From positions 216,143 through 280,142 of the forward strand of contig DATJTX010000031.1 in assembly GCA_035502855.1 (NCBI GenBank): a stretch of DNA of 64,000 bases, read 5' to 3'. Positions within the stretch are counted from its first letter, which is position 1, and every line of letters begins with the position of its first letter. Below the pieces are notes generated by a model. It was not told where the DNA came from. It did not search any database and worked only from the letters and a program-made list of their open reading frames with translations. Shown here piece after piece: positions 34,939 through 43,980 of the stretch. Position numbers and translations under genes: made by a program. Source of the stretch: Candidatus Baltobacteraceae bacterium (GTDB taxonomy: Bacteria; Vulcanimicrobiota; Vulcanimicrobiia; Vulcanimicrobiales; Vulcanimicrobiaceae).

Positions 34939-36359
34939 CCACCGCACTTCCCGACATCGCCGGACTCACGCCACGCCAGATCGCGAGCGAACTCGATAAG
35001 TACATCGTCGGCCAGGGCAAGGCCAAACGCGCGGTCGCGATCGCGCTGCGCAACCGCTACCGCCGCTCGCACGTACGCGAAGACCTACGCGAAGAGATCA
35101 CGCCGAAAAACATTCTGATGATCGGCCCGACCGGTGTCGGCAAGACCGAGATTGCGCGGCGTCTGGCCGGCTTGGTCGGCGCACCGTTCGTCAAAGTCGA
35201 AGCGACGAAATATACCGAGGTCGGTTACGTGGGCCGCGACGTCGAGTCGATGGTGCGCGATCTGGTCGAAGCCTCGGTGCGCATGGTGACCGAAGAGCGC
35301 CGCTCCGAGGTGGCGGAGCTCGCCGAGAAAGCCGCAGTCGAGCGGTTGATCGACGAATTGCATCCCGAGACCGCGACGCGATCGAACACGCCCGGCAATC
35401 CGTTCGCCGCGACGCTCGGTTCGATCTTCGGGAACTCCGCGCCGCAACCGCAGCCGCAGCCGCCGTCGGGACCGCCCAGCGACGTCGCGCGGATTCGCGA
35501 ACAAACCCGCAGCGAGATCGAGCGTGGCTTCTACGACGTGCGCCTGATCGAGATCGAGGTCGAAGAAACGCCGAGCGTGCCGATCGGCATGATCGGCATG
35601 GACCAAGGCGGCGGCGCGGATCTGGGCGAGATGCTCGGCGGCTTGATTCCCAAACGCAAGACGAAAAAGCGCGTCACCGTCGCCGAGGCGCGGCGCATCT
35701 TCACCCAAGAAGAGGCCGCCAAGCTGATCGACATGGACGCGGTCAAACGCGAAGCGCTGCGCCGGGCGGGCGAGGATGGGATCATCTTCATCGACGAGAT
35801 CGACAAGGTCGCGAGGCGTGAAGGCGCGCGCGGCGGTCCCGACGTTTCACGCGAAGGCGTACAACGCGACATCCTGCCGATCGTCGAGGGCAGCACGGTC
35901 ACGACCAAGCACGGCCAGGTAAAAACCGATCATGTGCTCTTCATCGCGGCGGGAGCCTTTCACATCAGCAAGCCCTCCGACCTGATTCCCGAGTTGCAGG
36001 GACGTTTTCCGATCCGGGTCGAGCTCGACTCGCTGACCGCCGAGGATTTCAAGACGATTCTCACCCAGCCGAAGAACGCGCTGATCGAGCAGTACCGGGC
36101 GTTGCTCGCGACCGAAGGCGTCGCGCTCACGTTCACCGAGGATGCGATCGAGCAGTTGGCCCGCTTCGCGATGCAAGTCAACGAGCAGAGCGAGAATATC
36201 GGTGCGCGACGGTTGCACACCGTGCTCGAGCGGCTGCTCGAAGACATCAGCTACGGTGCGCCGGAGGAGCGCGGCGCGGTGACGATCGACGCGGCCTACG
36301 TTCGCGAACGGCTCAAAGACGTCGTGGAAAACGCCGATCTTTCGGGATATATTCTCTAA
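34935..36359 (+). CDS. hslU: HslU, ATPase subunit of the HslUV protease
   Basis: The 474-residue AAA+ unfoldase has Walker A ([14 protein letters not shown]), Walker B ([13 protein letters not shown]), sensor and C-terminal stretches ([18 protein letters not shown]). The intermediate I-domain (about residues 110-250) contains a Gln/Pro-rich insert near residues 165-180 ([12 protein letters not shown]), a little longer than usual. Its C-terminus ends in GYIL, the tail that docks into HslV. Confidence 0.97.
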   Translation: MTTALPDIAGLTPRQIASELDKYIVGQGKAKRAVAIALRNRYRRSHVREDLREEITPKNILMIGPTGVGKTEIARRLAGLVGAPFVKVEATKYTEVGYVGRDVESMVRDLVEASVRMVTEERRSEVAELAEKAAVERLIDELHPETATRSNTPGNPFAATLGSIFGNSAPQPQPQPPSGPPSDVARIREQTRSEIERGFYDVRLIEIEVEETPSVPIGMIGMDQGGGADLGEMLGGLIPKRKTKKRVTVAEARRIFTQEEAAKLIDMDAVKREALRRAGEDGIIFIDEIDKVARREGARGGPDVSREGVQRDILPIVEGSTVTTKHGQVKTDHVLFIAAGAFHISKPSDLIPELQGRFPIRVELDSLTAEDFKTILTQPKNALIEQYRALLATEGVALTFTEDAIEQLARFAMQVNEQSENIGARRLHTVLERLLEDISYGAPEERGAVTIDAAYVRERLKDVVENADLSGYIL

Positions 36360-36415
36360 TCGATCTCTAAAACGTTCTCATTCTTTGCCCAGGAACGCCG
36401 GAGTAGGATGGTAGC

Positions 36416-36886
36416 ATGTTGACCTTGCGCAATCTCATCGCCGGTTCCGCATTTGCCGTATTCGCCGTGGCGATCGCCGCCTGCGGCGGCGGCGGAACCA
36501 CGATCCAAGCTCCGACGCCCGGGCCGACGTGTTCGCCGGGTGAAGCCGTCCAGATGGTCTATCCGATTCCCGGCGCGACCGGCGTGACCGATAATCCGCA
36601 GCAGTTCGTATTCGCGGTCGCTTCGCCGCTGCCGAACACCTGGAACGCCTACATCAACACCTCGGATTCGCTGAGCGGCTCGGTACAGACATACGCCGGT
36701 ATGGAGACGATCCCGGCATCGAACGTCCCCTCTCCCTCGGCAACGCCGTCGATCTCCAACCCGTACTACCAAAGCATCACGCTTACCGGAGGATTCTCTT
36801 CGGGCGAGACGATTTACGTCTGGCTCAACAATGAGTCGAGCAATTGCACGCCGCTCGGCCCGGTCGGGAGCTTCACGACGCAATAG
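36416..36886 (+). CDS. Putative lipoprotein with Ig-like domain
   Basis: In this 156-residue protein, a lipoprotein signal (MLTLRNLIAGSAFAVFAVAIAAC, lipobox IAAC) is followed by a Gly/Thr/Pro linker and a beta-sandwich-like domain with Ig-like Big_5 flavour (MVYPIPGATGVTDNPQQFVF). It is anchored to a membrane and has no enzymatic motif. TAGGAT ends 6 nt before the ATG, a leaderless-type promoter. A diverged repeat follows the stop. Confidence 0.75.
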   Translation: MLTLRNLIAGSAFAVFAVAIAACGGGGTTIQAPTPGPTCSPGEAVQMVYPIPGATGVTDNPQQFVFAVASPLPNTWNAYINTSDSLSGSVQTYAGMETIPASNVPSPSATPSISNPYYQSITLTGGFSSGETIYVWLNNESSNCTPLGPVGSFTTQ

Positions 36887-36889
36887 GGT

Positions 36890-36916
36890 CCTCCTCGAAG
36901 GGCTCGGGATGACAGA
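36890..36916. repeat. Diverged, reversed palindromic repeat remnant
   Basis: CTCCTCGAAGGGCTCGGGATGACAG resembles an inverted, core-deleted form of the unit at 118 (its reverse reads like GTCATCCCGAGCCCTTCGAGG). It lies between the lipoprotein stop and the def promoter. Confidence 0.45.
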
Positions 36917-36944
36917 AGGGCATGGGCCGTAGAATAGGCGCCCC

Positions 36945-37460
36945 ATGCCCTACATCCGCGAGATCATCACGGACGGTCATCCGACGTTGCGTAAGGTTGC
37001 CAAGAAGGTCAGTCCGAGAGAATTGGCCGACCCTCTCTTTCAGCAGCTCATCGACGACATGTTCGAGACGATGTATGCCGCACCGGGCGTGGGCCTCGCC
37101 GCGCCGCAGGTCAACGTCTCCAAACGCCTCTTCGTGATCGACGTGCAAGACGATATCCACGATCCCGCGGTCGTCGTCAATCCCAAGATCGAGCTGGCCG
37201 AAGAAGAGGTCGAGCTGACCGAAGGCTGCCTCTCGGTCCCCGGCTTCGTCGGCGAGATCACGCGCTACCGGCGCGTTGCGGTCAGCGGGCTCGACCGCAA
37301 CGGCGAGAAGATCCGGCTCGAAGGCGAGGGACTCTTCGCGCAATGTCTGCAGCACGAGATCGATCACCTCAACGGCGTGCTGTACGTCGACAAGGCTAAA
37401 GACGTGCGCTTGCCGCAAACCGAAGAAGAGCACGAAATCGTCGAAACGGCCGAAGCCTAG
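36945..37460 (+). CDS. def: Peptide deformylase
   Basis: The 171-residue metalloenzyme removes the formyl group from new proteins. All three motifs are present: GVGLAAPQ, EGCLS and HEIDHLNG. TAGAAT (36930-36935) lies 9 nt before the ATG, so the transcript has almost no leader. It heads the def-fmt-rsmB group. Confidence 0.97.
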   Translation: MPYIREIITDGHPTLRKVAKKVSPRELADPLFQQLIDDMFETMYAAPGVGLAAPQVNVSKRLFVIDVQDDIHDPAVVVNPKIELAEEEVELTEGCLSVPGFVGEITRYRRVAVSGLDRNGEKIRLEGEGLFAQCLQHEIDHLNGVLYVDKAKDVRLPQTEEEHEIVETAEA

Positions 37461-37470
37461 GTCACTCATC

Positions 37471-38307
37471 TTGCGCTCACTGTTTTTTGGGACGAGCGCG
37501 TTCGCGGTCCCGAGCCTTCACGTCACCGCGGCAAAGACGCAGCTCGCCGGCGTGGTGACGCAGCCCGACCGGCCCGCCGGACGCGGTCACCGGCTGCAGC
37601 CGACGCCGGTCAAGAGCGCGGCACTCGAACTCGGGCTGCGCGTCTACGAACCCGCCTCACTCAAAGCGTTCCTCGAAGAGATCGCCCACGCATCGTTCGA
37701 TCTTTTCGCGCTTGCGTCATATGGAAAGATCTTGCCGCAGGCACTTCTCGACCGGCCGAAGCTCGGCGCGCTCAACGTGCATCCCTCGCTGCTGCCGAAC
37801 TACCGCGGTGCGACACCGATCCAGAGCGCGCTGCTCGCCGGCGAGACGGTCACGGGCGTGACGATCATGCTGATGGACGCGGGGATGGACACCGGCCCGG
37901 TCGTGTTGCAGGAGAAGGTGGAGATCGCGCCCGACGACGACTATGGAACGCTGCACGATCGCCTCGCGCTTTTCGGCGGCGACTTGCTGGGCGACGCGAT
38001 CGACCTCGCCGCGCGTGGTCCGCTGCAAGGACAGCCGCAGCGCGGCGAGCCGAGCTTCACCCGCCCGATTCGCAAAGAGGATCTCGAGATCGACTGGTCG
38101 TGGCCGCCGCAGCGCATCGTCAACACCGTGCGCGCCTTCGCGCCCGCACCCGGCGCGCGCGCGCTCATCGACGGCGAAACCGTAAAAGTGCTGCGTGCGC
38201 ACGTCGAGCGCGAACGGGTCGTGATCGACGAGTTGATCGCGCCGAACCGCGGGCGCATGAGCGCAGAGAGCTACGAACGGTCGCGGCGCGACCGCGAACG
38301 GACATGA
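37471..38307 (+). CDS. fmt: Methionyl-tRNA formyltransferase
   Basis: This 278-residue enzyme adds the formyl group to initiator tRNA, the counterpart of deformylase upstream. Catalytic residues are in LNVHPSLLPNYRGATPIQ, and the folate-binding loop in MDAGMDTG. Start is TTG 37471 directly followed by the first strand (LRSLFFGTSAFAV). The C-terminal OB domain is short, ending at RRDRERT, so the enzyme is about 30 residues below typical length. It overlaps rsmB by 4 nt. Confidence 0.94.
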   Translation: MRSLFFGTSAFAVPSLHVTAAKTQLAGVVTQPDRPAGRGHRLQPTPVKSAALELGLRVYEPASLKAFLEEIAHASFDLFALASYGKILPQALLDRPKLGALNVHPSLLPNYRGATPIQSALLAGETVTGVTIMLMDAGMDTGPVVLQEKVEIAPDDDYGTLHDRLALFGGDLLGDAIDLAARGPLQGQPQRGEPSFTRPIRKEDLEIDWSWPPQRIVNTVRAFAPAPGARALIDGETVKVLRAHVERERVVIDELIAPNRGRMSAESYERSRRDRERT

Positions 38308-39638
38308 ACGCGCGCGACGTTGCGCTGCACACGGTACGCGACGTCTTCATCACGCCGGGCGGCGGAACCGAGCGGGGTGCACAGGAAGCGCTCGATTACC
38401 GGGCGCGCAAGGCGAATCTCGACTCGCGCGATCGCGCCTTCGCGACCGAACTGGCATACGGCGCGATCAAGATGCGGCGCGCACTCGATTGGTATCTGCA
38501 GCCGTTCGTCGGAGAACGCAAAGCGCCGCTTCCTCCGGCGATTCACGAAATTCTGCGTCTGGCGGTCTACGAGTTCGTCTACACCCTTGCCGACGTGCAC
38601 GCGACCGTCTTCGAATGGGTCAACCTCGCCAAGCGTCACGGCCATCGCGGCGTCGCCAACCTGGTCAACGCGGTGCTGCGCTCGTTTCTGCGGATGCGGC
38701 CGCGCGACCCGACCCGCGATCTGTTCGGCAGCGAGGAAGAGTACCTGGGCACACGCTACTCGCTGCCGAGCTGGCTCGTCCGGCAGTGGAGCGCGGTCTA
38801 CGCCGGGCAGACCGAAGCCGTTTGTGCGGCGGTGAACGCGCCGGCGCGCGCCGCGGTTACGGTCAACACCGCGCGTACGAGCCGCGCGCAGTTCGAGGAG
38901 CGTCTCGCGGTTGACGGCATTACGGCCATTCCCTCGGCGTTCGTCGCCGATTCGCTCGTTATCGAAAGCGACGCCGCCGCGGTCCATACCCGCGAAGCGC
39001 GCGCACGCGGCGAATGGTGGCTGCAGTCGGAGAGTTCGGCAATGCCGGTCGAAGTGCTCAACCCTCAGCCCGAGGAGGCGGTTCTCGACGCCTGCAGCGG
39101 CCGCGGCAACAAGGCGCTGCAGATCGGGGCGCGGATGGGGGGAGACGGATCGGAACTGTGCATCGAGCGCGACCCGCGCAAGGCAAAGATTCTGCAAAGC
39201 CGGCTGGAGGAGGCCGGCGTTGCGGCCGGGGTTATCGTGGGCGACGCCACCGCGCCCCTGCTCGAGCCGCAGCAGCGCTTCGACCGGGTGCTGATCGATG
39301 CACCCTGCTCGGGCATCGGCCTGGTAGGACGTCACCCCGAAGCGCGCTGGAAGAAGCAGCCGGGCGACGGCGAACGCCTAGCCTTGACGCAGCGGGCTTT
39401 GCTCGAAGCGCTGGCTCCGTCGGTCCATGAGGGCGGCGCGCTCGTCTACGCGGTGTGTTCGACCGACCCGCGCGAGACAATCGAGGTCGTCGAATGGTTC
39501 CGAAGCCGGGCGAATTTCGAGCGGGGGCTGATTCCTGCGGCGTTCGAACCGTTCATTACGGAAGAGGGCGACGTGCTCGTTCCACCCGGGTTGGACGGCC
39601 GCGACGGGTTCTTTGTTTCCAGACTGGAGCGCCGGTAA
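38304..39638 (+). CDS. rsmB: 16S rRNA cytosine-967 C5-methyltransferase (RsmB/NOP2 family)
   Basis: In this 444-residue protein, the N-terminal NusB-like domain (RDRAFATELAYGAIKMRRALDW, VNLAKRHGHRGVANLVNAVLR) precedes a Rossmann methyltransferase (VLDACSGRGNKALQIG, DAPCSGIGLVGRHPE, AVCSTDPRE). The two cysteines in APCSG and VCST are the catalytic pair. It modifies the small-subunit rRNA. Part of the def-fmt-rsmB order known from Firmicutes. Confidence 0.95.
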   Translation: MNARDVALHTVRDVFITPGGGTERGAQEALDYRARKANLDSRDRAFATELAYGAIKMRRALDWYLQPFVGERKAPLPPAIHEILRLAVYEFVYTLADVHATVFEWVNLAKRHGHRGVANLVNAVLRSFLRMRPRDPTRDLFGSEEEYLGTRYSLPSWLVRQWSAVYAGQTEAVCAAVNAPARAAVTVNTARTSRAQFEERLAVDGITAIPSAFVADSLVIESDAAAVHTREARARGEWWLQSESSAMPVEVLNPQPEEAVLDACSGRGNKALQIGARMGGDGSELCIERDPRKAKILQSRLEEAGVAAGVIVGDATAPLLEPQQRFDRVLIDAPCSGIGLVGRHPEARWKKQPGDGERLALTQRALLEALAPSVHEGGALVYAVCSTDPRETIEVVEWFRSRANFERGLIPAAFEPFITEEGDVLVPPGLDGRDGFFVSRLERR

Positions 39639-39651
39639 CTCGCACAACGAA

Positions 39652-40353
39652 ATGAGTTGGTTTGCTCGAATCGAGCAGGCATGCGCGGCATTCATCGAGC
39701 GCACGTTTGCGAAAACCTTCCCGAGCGATCTCGAGCCGGCTCAGATCGCGCGCAAGCTCGTCACGACGATGGAGGGGCGAACGCGCGGTGATGACGGTCA
39801 TCTGCTCGCTCCGGGATCCTATCTGGTTTACGTCAGCCCCGACGATTTCTCGCGGCTGGCGCAGCATCGGGCGTACTTGGAACGCGAGTGGGGCGAACTC
39901 TTGCGCGACATGGCGGCGCGCGTGGGGGTCTACTTCTTCGACGGAGGACCGAACGTAGAGATGGTTTCGCGCGAGGGCATCCCCCAGGGTTTGGCCGACG
40001 TAGCCGTGGCGAGCGACGTGACGATCTCGATTCCCAATGCACCCGCGCTGACGCCGCCCAAACGCTACCATCTTCGCATGATGAAAGGTGTGCCGGCGTA
40101 CGGCGTCTACTTCATCGACAAAGCGGCGACGATCGGGCGCAGCGAAGATTGCGATATCTTCTTGGTCGACCCGAGCGTCTCGCGCAATCACGCGACACTG
40201 ACGATCCAAGGTGATTTCGGCGAGGTCAAGGATCTTCGCTCGACCAACGGCACGTTCGTAAACGGCGAGCGCGTCACCGACGCGCGGCGCGTCGTCTCCG
40301 GTGACGTGTTGACGTTCGGGAACACGCAGATGCGGCTGGAAGCCTGGGAATAG
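39652..40353 (+). CDS. FhaA-like protein: DUF3662 plus FHA domain
   Basis: The 233-residue protein starts at ATG 39652. Residues 1-120 match the DUF3662/FhaA N-terminal domain (FARIEQACAAFIERTFAKTF, LAPGSYLVYVSPDDFSRL). Residues 145-230 are an FHA phosphothreonine-binding domain (TIGRSEDCDIFL, SVSRNHATL, DLRSTNGTFVNG). In Actinobacteria FhaA links Ser/Thr kinase signalling to wall synthesis. No kinase gene is in the window. Confidence 0.93.
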   Translation: MSWFARIEQACAAFIERTFAKTFPSDLEPAQIARKLVTTMEGRTRGDDGHLLAPGSYLVYVSPDDFSRLAQHRAYLEREWGELLRDMAARVGVYFFDGGPNVEMVSREGIPQGLADVAVASDVTISIPNAPALTPPKRYHLRMMKGVPAYGVYFIDKAATIGRSEDCDIFLVDPSVSRNHATLTIQGDFGEVKDLRSTNGTFVNGERVTDARRVVSGDVLTFGNTQMRLEAWE

Positions 40354-40355
40354 CG

Positions 40356-40778
40356 ATGACGTTCGCGGCGCAGATGCGCATCGGTTCGCTCGAAATCACC
40401 GCGTTGCTGGCCTTCGCCGCGTTGATCGCCTCGCGTCCGCGAGCCGGCTCGGCGGCCGAGATCGGCAACCTCATGCCGGTGAACGCGATGCTGCGCGTCA
40501 TCGAATTTGGCCGCGAGCGCATCTTCGAAGGACTCTGCCCGCTGACGATCGGTCGCGATCGCAGCTGTCAGCTCGTGCTTGCCGACGTTGAGGTCTCTCG
40601 CAAGCATGCGCGGCTGGAGACGAAAGACGGCGTGGTGTACGTGCGCGATCTGGGAAGCAGCAACGGAACCTTTATCAACGGGCGCCGCGTGACCAGCGCG
40701 ATCGAAACGCGCGAAGGCGACGCCATCGACGTGGGTACGACCAGGCTGCTGGTGGAACGGTTGGAAGAATGGACGTAG
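40356..40778 (+). CDS. FhaB-like FHA protein with N-terminal membrane helix
   Basis: The 140-residue protein has a membrane or signal anchor (EITALLAFAALIASR) and one FHA domain with all key residues (TIGRDRSCQLVL, EVSRKHARLE, DLGSSNGTFINGRRV). It is 2 nt downstream of the FhaA-like gene and overlaps the PP2C-like gene by 10 nt, matching the fhaA-fhaB-pstP-rodA order of Actinobacteria. Confidence 0.92.
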   Translation: MTFAAQMRIGSLEITALLAFAALIASRPRAGSAAEIGNLMPVNAMLRVIEFGRERIFEGLCPLTIGRDRSCQLVLADVEVSRKHARLETKDGVVYVRDLGSSNGTFINGRRVTSAIETREGDAIDVGTTRLLVERLEEWT

Positions 40779-41527
40779 CGATTCGCGGCGATCGTACCTG
40801 CGCGCTCTCCTTGCAGCTGGGGCCGCGCTCGTGGCTTTTCGGCGTCGCGCGCGGCTTCGGCACGATCGACGGTGTGGCCGCCGGGCCGGCCACCTTGCAG
40901 CGCTTGCGCGCCGAGTGCGAACGCCGCTTGCGCACGGAACGCTTTCGCCGCGCCGTGGACCGCGTGCAAGCCGCACCGACGGCGATCTTGGGCGTGCTCG
41001 CGCGCGTCAACGGCGAACTCTTCTCGCGCAGCGCTTCGCACGCGGACTACGTCACCGCGGGCTGCTCGATCACGATCGCGGTCATCGTTCGCGGCTACGC
41101 CTGTGTGATTCACACCGGCGGCACCGCGGCTTATCTCGCGCATCGCGGCGAGATCAGCGTGCTGACCGGCGATGACTCATTGGGCGGAACGGCGCACGAG
41201 CTGCTCGGGCGCGCGCTCGGAACGAGCGCTGCGCTCGACGTCTCGGTTTCCAGCGTCACCTTCGACGCGGGCGACGTGATGATCTTGATCGGGCACCGCG
41301 TGCGCGGCGAGATCGACCGGCAGGCATTGGTCGCGCACGTCGAACGCGCCGGCGAGAACGAGCATCTGCTGGTTTTGCGCTTCGACGAGAGCGATCGCGC
41401 AATCGAGGAACTCGGCACGCCGGCGCTGCCGGTCGTCGTGTACCGCGCGAACATCGGCGTGCGCTCTGGGCTGCTCTTGGGCGCGCTGACGGTCGCGTTC
41501 GCGCTTCTCACCGCGTGGGCGCAGTAG
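40769..41527 (+). CDS. Degenerate PP2C-like protein with C-terminal membrane helix
   Basis: The 252-residue protein sits where PstP phosphatase would be. The fold is PP2C-like (GCSITIAVIVRGYACVIHTGGTAAYLAHRG corresponds to the central strands), but the metal-binding DGxGG turn reads ARGFGTIDG, and the later DG/GD motifs are altered (GHRVRGEI in place of SDGL). It ends in a membrane helix (GLLLGALTVAFALLTAWA). It is probably a pseudophosphatase that binds rather than hydrolyses. Confidence 0.75.
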   Translation: MDVAIRGDRTCALSLQLGPRSWLFGVARGFGTIDGVAAGPATLQRLRAECERRLRTERFRRAVDRVQAAPTAILGVLARVNGELFSRSASHADYVTAGCSITIAVIVRGYACVIHTGGTAAYLAHRGEISVLTGDDSLGGTAHELLGRALGTSAALDVSVSSVTFDAGDVMILIGHRVRGEIDRQALVAHVERAGENEHLLVLRFDESDRAIEELGTPALPVVVYRANIGVRSGLLLGALTVAFALLTAWAQ

Positions 41528-41561
41528 CACGCTGATCACCCTTGCACGGCGGGCGCTTCCG

Positions 41562-42791
41562 ATGCTCGCGGCGCTGGCGGCGTGCGCCCTGATGCTCGCC
41601 TACGCCCCGCCGGGTTCGGTTGGACCGCCCGTGTTGCTCGCCGCGCTCGCGTTCCTTGCGCTCGGGTGGGTGCTGCTGCAGCCGGCGAACGGCAGGCGCG
41701 ACGACATCTTGCCGGCGCTCGCCGTCGTCCTGGCGGGGCTCGGGCTGCTGCTGGTCGCGCGCTTGGCGCCGGATCTTGCTCAGCGCCAACAGTGGTGGCT
41801 GCTCGTTTCGCTGCTGCTCGCGATCGCGTGCGGGCCGGCGTTCACGCATTTCCGCCGTTTCGCGGCCTACAAATACCTCTGGGTCGTCGCCTCGCTGGTT
41901 CTCTTCGTGCTGCTGCTGTTCTTCGGTCAAGAAGTCAACGGCGCGCGGCTGTGGATCAAGTTTGGCCCCGTTCAGTACGAGCCCGTCGAACTGATCAAGC
42001 TGTTCATCGTGTTCTTTCTCGCCGCGTATTTGGGTGAGACCGCCGACGTCATCGCGCGCGCGCGGCCGTGGTCGGTTCGTGCCAACTTGCGCTACCTCGG
42101 CCCGCTCTTCATCGGCTGGGGGGCTTCGATGGCGATCCTCGTGCTGCAGCGAGACCTTGGCATGGCGACCTTGCTGCTCTCGACCTTCGCCGCGCTGCTC
42201 TACGTGGCCACGCGGCGCATCGACATCGTGATCGGCGGCGTGGTGATCTTCGCGTTGGCCGTCATCTGGGCGGTCCATCATTATCCGTACGTGCAGACGC
42301 GCATCGCGGTGTGGCGCAATCCGTTCTCCGATCCGCTCGGCGCGGGTTATCAAAGCTCGCAGGCCTACTATGCGCTCGCGGCCGGCGGATTGTTCGGCAC
42401 GGGTCTCGATCTCGGCCATCCGGGTTTCATCCCCGACGTGGCAACGGATTACGTGTTTGCCGCGTTCTCGGAGGAGTTCGGGTTGATCGGCGCTCTCGCC
42501 GTGATCGGCCTCTTTGCCGTCCTCGTGCGGCGCATCTTTGCGACCGCGAGCGAACAGCCCGATCTCTATGCCAAATTGCTCGGGACCGGGATGGCTGCGA
42601 CGCTGGGCTTTCAAGTCTTCATCATCATCGGCGGCGTGATCGGTCTCTTTCCACTCACCGGGATCACCTTGCCGTTCATCTCGTACGGCGGAAGTTCGCT
42701 GGTCGCCAATTTCCTGCTCGTCGCGCTGGTGTGGGCGATGAGTTCGCGCGCGTGCGTTCTCAAATCTTCTGGCTCGCCGTCATCGCGTTAG
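41562..42791 (+). CDS. FtsW/RodA/SpoVE family peptidoglycan polymerase
   Basis: This is a 409-residue SEDS glycosyltransferase with about ten membrane helices. Conserved stretches are GARLWIKFGPVQYEPVELIKLF, LQRDLGMATLLL, and the C-terminal LPFISYGGSSL. The catalytic-type Asp in ATDYVFAAFSEEFG is present. It polymerises lipid II for elongation or division. CTG 41532 could add ten residues at the N-terminus. No cognate penicillin-binding protein gene follows; a YibQ-like gene does. Confidence 0.94.
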   Translation: MLAALAACALMLAYAPPGSVGPPVLLAALAFLALGWVLLQPANGRRDDILPALAVVLAGLGLLLVARLAPDLAQRQQWWLLVSLLLAIACGPAFTHFRRFAAYKYLWVVASLVLFVLLLFFGQEVNGARLWIKFGPVQYEPVELIKLFIVFFLAAYLGETADVIARARPWSVRANLRYLGPLFIGWGASMAILVLQRDLGMATLLLSTFAALLYVATRRIDIVIGGVVIFALAVIWAVHHYPYVQTRIAVWRNPFSDPLGAGYQSSQAYYALAAGGLFGTGLDLGHPGFIPDVATDYVFAAFSEEFGLIGALAVIGLFAVLVRRIFATASEQPDLYAKLLGTGMAATLGFQVFIIIGGVIGLFPLTGITLPFISYGGSSLVANFLLVALVWAMSSRACVLKSSGSPSSR

Positions 42792-43537
42792 CGCTGACGG
42801 CAATCGTCAGCGGCTACGTGAGCGGTCGCGCGACCGCGCCGCCCGCGTTGGCACTGCGGGCCCGAGCTTCGCCTCCTCCGGCCGTGCATGCCGTGCTGCG
42901 CGATCCCTCCGACTCCGCGGCCGATGATATCTTTTCGGCTGACGACGTGGTCGTCGATCGTTCGCCTGCGGTTACGGCACGATGGCTCGAACCGGCGCTC
43001 TCGGTCGTCGTGGGCCTGTGCGGTGGGTCGGCACCGATCGACGCGCAATTCATGCGGCTGAACGTTCCCATCGCGTTCGACATCGATCCGAACGCCGGCG
43101 AAGCGGTCGAGGTCGCGCGCCTGGCGCATGAGTCCGGCGACGTCGTGCTCTTGCATGTCGGGACCGCTCCGTCGCAATCGCAGCTTGCGCGGCTGCGCGC
43201 GCGCTTCGGCGACTTCGACGGCATCGCGTCGCGCACGAGCGAGCGGTTCGTCCAAGCGCTCAACGGAACCGGATTGCTCTTCTTCGACGAGCGCGGCGAC
43301 GCGGACGCCGCCGAATTCACCGGCGCCGGCATTCCGATCGTCCAGCGTGACGAAACCGTCGACGACCGAACCGCGCGCAGCTACATCCGTTTCATGCTCG
43401 AACGCGCGGTGCAGCGTTCGCAGCACGCCGGACGGCTAGTGATCTTCATGCGTCCTCGCGCGCACTCGCTGGAGGCGCTGACGGCGTTGGTCTCGGCGAG
43501 GAGTGCGCAACTGGTGCCGCTAACGCAGCACGAATGA
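42752..43537 (+). CDS. Divergent polysaccharide deacetylase (YibQ family)
   Basis: In this 261-residue protein, a signal anchor from GTG 42752 (IFWLAVIALALTAIVSGYV) precedes a NodB-like barrel of the DUF610/YibQ family (LSVVVGLCGG, MRLNVPIAFDIDPNAGE, FERFVQALNG-type, LFFDERGDADAAEF). It is expected in the periplasm of diderm bacteria, function unproven. It overlaps the FtsW/RodA gene by 40 nt and the cytochrome gene by 4 nt. Confidence 0.72.
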   Translation: MRSQIFWLAVIALALTAIVSGYVSGRATAPPALALRARASPPPAVHAVLRDPSDSAADDIFSADDVVVDRSPAVTARWLEPALSVVVGLCGGSAPIDAQFMRLNVPIAFDIDPNAGEAVEVARLAHESGDVVLLHVGTAPSQSQLARLRARFGDFDGIASRTSERFVQALNGTGLLFFDERGDADAAEFTGAGIPIVQRDETVDDRTARSYIRFMLERAVQRSQHAGRLVIFMRPRAHSLEALTALVSARSAQLVPLTQHE

Positions 43538-43980
43538 AGTACGCCTCCCTGACTGCGTTGGCGTTCGTCGCCGTCCTCGCGGCATGCGCGAAGAGCGGTG
43601 GAGGGAATGCGGCGTCTTCGGCCGCTCCGGCGGCGTCGGCCGCGGTGACGGCGGCGGCGGTAAACCCCGGCCAAAGCGTGTATCAGGCGAACTGCTCGAC
43701 CTGCCACCAAACAAATGGCGGCGGCGTGCGCGGCGCGTTTCCGCCGCTGGCACAAAACCCGACCGTCATCGGCGATCCGATCGCCGTCATCCACGACGTG
43801 AAATTTGGGTTGAGCGGGGAAATCCACGTGAACGGAAACGGCTACAACGGCATGATGCCCGCCTGGGGGCAACAACTTTCGGACTCGGACATCGCGGCGG
43901 TGATCACCTACGTTCGCTCCGCTTGGGGAAATAAAGCGAGCGCCGTTACCTCGGCGCAGGTCGCCGCCGTTTCACAGTGA
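43534..43980 (+). CDS. Class I c-type cytochrome lipoprotein
   Basis: In this 148-residue protein, a lipobox (VLAACAKSG) and Ala-rich linker precede a cytochrome c domain with the haem motif CSTCH and axial Met in GMMPAWGQQL. It is a membrane-tethered electron carrier in the periplasm. The oxidase partner is not in the window. The 3' end overlaps the convergent hpnI by 9 nt. Confidence 0.93.
   Translation: MKYASLTALAFVAVLAACAKSGGGNAASSAAPAASAAVTAAAVNPGQSVYQANCSTCHQTNGGGVRGAFPPLAQNPTVIGDPIAVIHDVKFGLSGEIHVNGNGYNGMMPAWGQQLSDSDIAAVITYVRSAWGNKASAVTSAQVAAVSQ

Noticed and set aside
41562..43537. FtsW/RodA and the following gene as one frameshifted fusion
   Set aside because: Each has its own complete domain, and the 40-nt overlap with a GTG start and signal anchor fits two coupled genes.
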